A DNA stretch of 64,000 nt, taken from the NCBI GenBank assembly GCA_013822245.1, contig PNKE01000011.1, forward strand, positions 62,001 to 126,000, given 5' to 3'. This stretch comes from Candidatus Solibacter sp. (lineage in GTDB: Bacteria; Acidobacteriota; Terriglobia; Bryobacterales; Bryobacteraceae). Below the pieces are notes generated by a model that worked only from the letters and a program-made list of their open reading frames with translations, did not search any database and was not told the DNA's origin. Positions 62,380 through 64,000 of the stretch are shown here, in pieces; position 1 is the stretch's first letter, and every line of letters starts with the position of its first letter. The translations under genes were made by a program, and so were the position numbers.

Positions 62380-63297
62380 CTAAATTCCCCCTTCCAGGGA
62401 TTCCATGTAGCCCAGCAAGCCGGCATTGGCGCCGGTCACCGCGGCGTATCGCGACCGCAGCCTGCCGACGGCAAGCCCGGCCTCCTGATTCCAGCGTTCG
62501 ATCTCGGTGCTGTCGTGGGCGCCGAAACCGCATAGCAGCAGCGCCGACGGCCGCGACGAGAGATGGTCCTCGGCGTAGGCCAGCGTCGGGATCAGGATGT
62601 CGGCAATGTCGCCGGCATTGACCTCATGCAGTTCGACGCAGCGGAACATCCGCAGCGAACCCTTCTCGATCAGGGCCACGGCAATCGCGCCTTCACTGCG
62701 CTTGGCCACCATGACGGGATCGGGATCGGGCATGGGCGCGTCCATCTCCAGCGACAACGCCGCGAGCGCCGAGACGCCGACAAAGCCGCACTGGAATCCG
62801 GCGGCGCGGAAGGGCGCTTCGTAGTGCGACGCCACGTCCATGTTGAGAACGACGGCGGTGACATCGATGCGCTTGGAGCCGGGCCGCGGCTGGGCGTGAC
62901 AGCCGACCACGGCCGAGTCGATGTCGAAAGGCACGGCCTTCTTGGCGCGGAACCGGGCCAGGGCAACTTGCTCTTCAGGCACGGTGGGGAAGGTGTCGAA
63001 ATCGAGTACGCTGATGCGGGCGGCGTAGTCGGGCAGCAGCACGGCAGCGCGCCGGGGCTTGCCGCGCCTGGCGCCGTTTTCGGGCGCGAGCCGGTCCACG
63101 GCCCTGGCGAAAGCGACCGGGTCGGCCACGTTCGTCTGCAACGGGCTGACTTCGACAACGCCCGGCTTCAGCGGTTCGAACCGGATCTGTTCGGGCTGTG
63201 CGGTGGCCACCCAACTGATGCCGGATTGGGTGATCTCGAAGACCAGTTCCGGCGGCGGATCCGCGGCCAGTCTCACGATGCGTGACAGCAGGTTCAT
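62380..63297 (-). CDS. pilM: PilM-type (actin-like) pilus assembly protein
   Basis: The 305-residue cytoplasmic protein starts at ATG 63297 with AAGGA seven bases upstream; an ATG five codons earlier also fits. It has the actin/PilM-like fold by context and pattern: LVFEITQSGISWV (about 19-31), RRAAVLLPDYAARISVLDF (about 80-98), RFRAKKAVPFDIDSAVVG (about 115-132) and LLLCGFG (about 250). It lacks the strict ATP-binding motifs of classical PilM, so nucleotide binding is uncertain. Between the ATPase gene and pilN. Confidence 0.82.
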   Translation of the reverse strand: MNLLSRIVRLAADPPPELVFEITQSGISWVATAQPEQIRFEPLKPGVVEVSPLQTNVADPVAFARAVDRLAPENGARRGKPRRAAVLLPDYAARISVLDFDTFPTVPEEQVALARFRAKKAVPFDIDSAVVGCHAQPRPGSKRIDVTAVVLNMDVASHYEAPFRAAGFQCGFVGVSALAALSLEMDAPMPDPDPVMVAKRSEGAIAVALIEKGSLRMFRCVELHEVNAGDIADILIPTLAYAEDHLSSRPSALLLCGFGAHDSTEIERWNQEAGLAVGRLRSRYAAVTGANAGLLGYMESLEGGI

Positions 63298-63301
63298 CGC
63301 G

Positions 63302-64000
63302 TCATCCTTCAATGAAGGTCACTTTGTTGACCTCTTTGAGCGTGGTCACGCCCTGCCTCACCTTTTCAATCGCCGACTCGCGCAGGAACGTCATCCCCTC
63401 TTCCCTCGCCACGCGTTTGATTTCGATGGCCGGCCGTTTGTCGAGGATCATCTGGCGGCCTCGTTCGCTCAGGTCAAGCAGTTCGTGGATCGCCGTACGG
63501 CCCCTGAATCCGGTGCCGCTGCATTCGAAACAGCCCTGGCCCTCGTACATCGGAACGCCGCGCCACACCTCCGCATCCAGCCCGCTTTCCTTGAGGAACT
63601 CGTCCTCATACTGGACCTGCTTCCTGCAGTGCGGGCAGATCACGCGCACCAGCCGCTGGGCCAGGATGCAGTTCAGCGCCGAGACGAAGTTGTAGGCCTC
63701 GACGCCCATGTTCAGGAAGCGCCCGATGACGTCCAGCACGTTGTTGGCGTGGACGGTGGTGAACACCAGGTGGCCGGTGAGCGCGGCGTTGATGGCGATT
63801 TGAGCCGTCTCCTGGTCGCGGATCTCGCCCACCATCACCTTGTCCGGATCGTGGCGCAGGATCGAGCGCAGGCCGCGGGCAAACGTCAGGCCCTTCTTGT
63901 CGTTCACCGGGATCTGCGTGATGCCCTTGAGCTGATACTCCACCGGGTCCTCGATCGTGATGATCTTGTCTTCGTCGTTCTTGATCTCGCTCAGCGCCGC
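63302..64000 (-). CDS. pilB: type IV pilus/type II secretion ATPase, C-terminal part (PilB/GspE)
   Basis: The C-terminal 232 residues of the hexameric assembly ATPase are present; the N-terminus and P-loop lie beyond the right edge. Visible are the Asp-box end (EDPVEYQLKGITQIPVN), the arginine-finger/Walker B region (FARGLRSILRHDPDKVMVGEIRDQETAQIAINAALTGHLVFTTVHANN), and the zinc site (CPHC ... CFECSGTGFRGRTAIHELL). PilB and GspE are alike here; PilB is preferred because pilMNO follow. Its stop overlaps the pilM region. Confidence 0.93.
   Translation of the reverse strand, partial: AALSEIKNDEDKIITIEDPVEYQLKGITQIPVNDKKGLTFARGLRSILRHDPDKVMVGEIRDQETAQIAINAALTGHLVFTTVHANNVLDVIGRFLNMGVEAYNFVSALNCILAQRLVRVICPHCRKQVQYEDEFLKESGLDAEVWRGVPMYEGQGCFECSGTGFRGRTAIHELLDLSERGRQMILDKRPAIEIKRVAREEGMTFLRESAIEKVRQGVTTLKEVNKVTFIEG

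Overview
The window is a high-GC chromosomal segment of a Gram-negative, aerobically respiring bacterium. The two large TonB-dependent receptors with N-terminal carboxypeptidase-like or secretin-plug regions, a FecR-domain protein with a proline tail, the GspE/PilMNOP-type pilus genes, FlbD-MotA-MotB and the general protein style suggest Acidobacteriota, probably the Solibacter/Bryobacter side. That placement is inference: there is no rRNA or other decisive marker here. I see no tRNA, rRNA or CRISPR array. Apart from one insertion sequence, no stretch longer than about 215 bases lacks a gene.

Layout. 1-6.1 kb: the end of a secreted protein, a FecR-like protein, a Cys-rich miniprotein coupled to a PIG-L deacetylase, glycerate 2-kinase and shikimate kinase (aroK), and a Lon-substrate-domain protein coupled to a HAD hydrolase. 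6.1-19.2 kb: one long minus-strand respiratory complex I operon in the order nuoA-C-D-E-F-G-H-J-K-L-M-N, driven by a strong sigma70-type promoter and lacking nuoB and nuoI. 19.2-27.5 kb: thiS, rlmN, a LysR regulator and the divergent glutamate synthase genes gltBD. 27.5-28.9 kb: a decayed IS701-family element with intact ends. 28.9-36 kb: an outer-membrane-barrel-like protein, two secreted TPR-like proteins, rnc and a TonB receptor. 36-39 kb: motB, motA, flbD, a Rid-family protein and a MerR regulator.

39.1-47.1 kb: rlmB followed by a tight co-directional series, ggt - TIM-barrel isomerase - asnS - arginase - ddl - S41 protease, several with overlapping stop/start codons. 47-50.3 kb: three overlapping minus-strand genes for two multi-pass GT-C-type membrane proteins and a small anchored protein. 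50.3-56.4 kb: a zincin, a thioredoxin-like ferredoxin, a small exported protein, cmk-lysC, a PpiD/SurA-type folding factor and a DedA protein. 56.4-59 kb: a second TonB receptor. 59-64 kb: a minus-strand type IV pilus/type II secretion assembly operon (pilB/gspE, pilM, pilN, pilO, pilP-like, pilin-like), cut by the right edge.

Points of most interest: the complex I operon without its two iron-sulfur connecting subunits; the insertion sequence that landed in a CTAG tetramer which apparently served as the stop codon of both flanking convergent genes; an abrupt change of GC skew at that place; and a gltB promoter whose -10 box ends six bases before the start codon, with a LysR-type dyad upstream. 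Many other genes show a -10-like box at a similar distance from the start codon, which suggests frequent leaderless transcripts.
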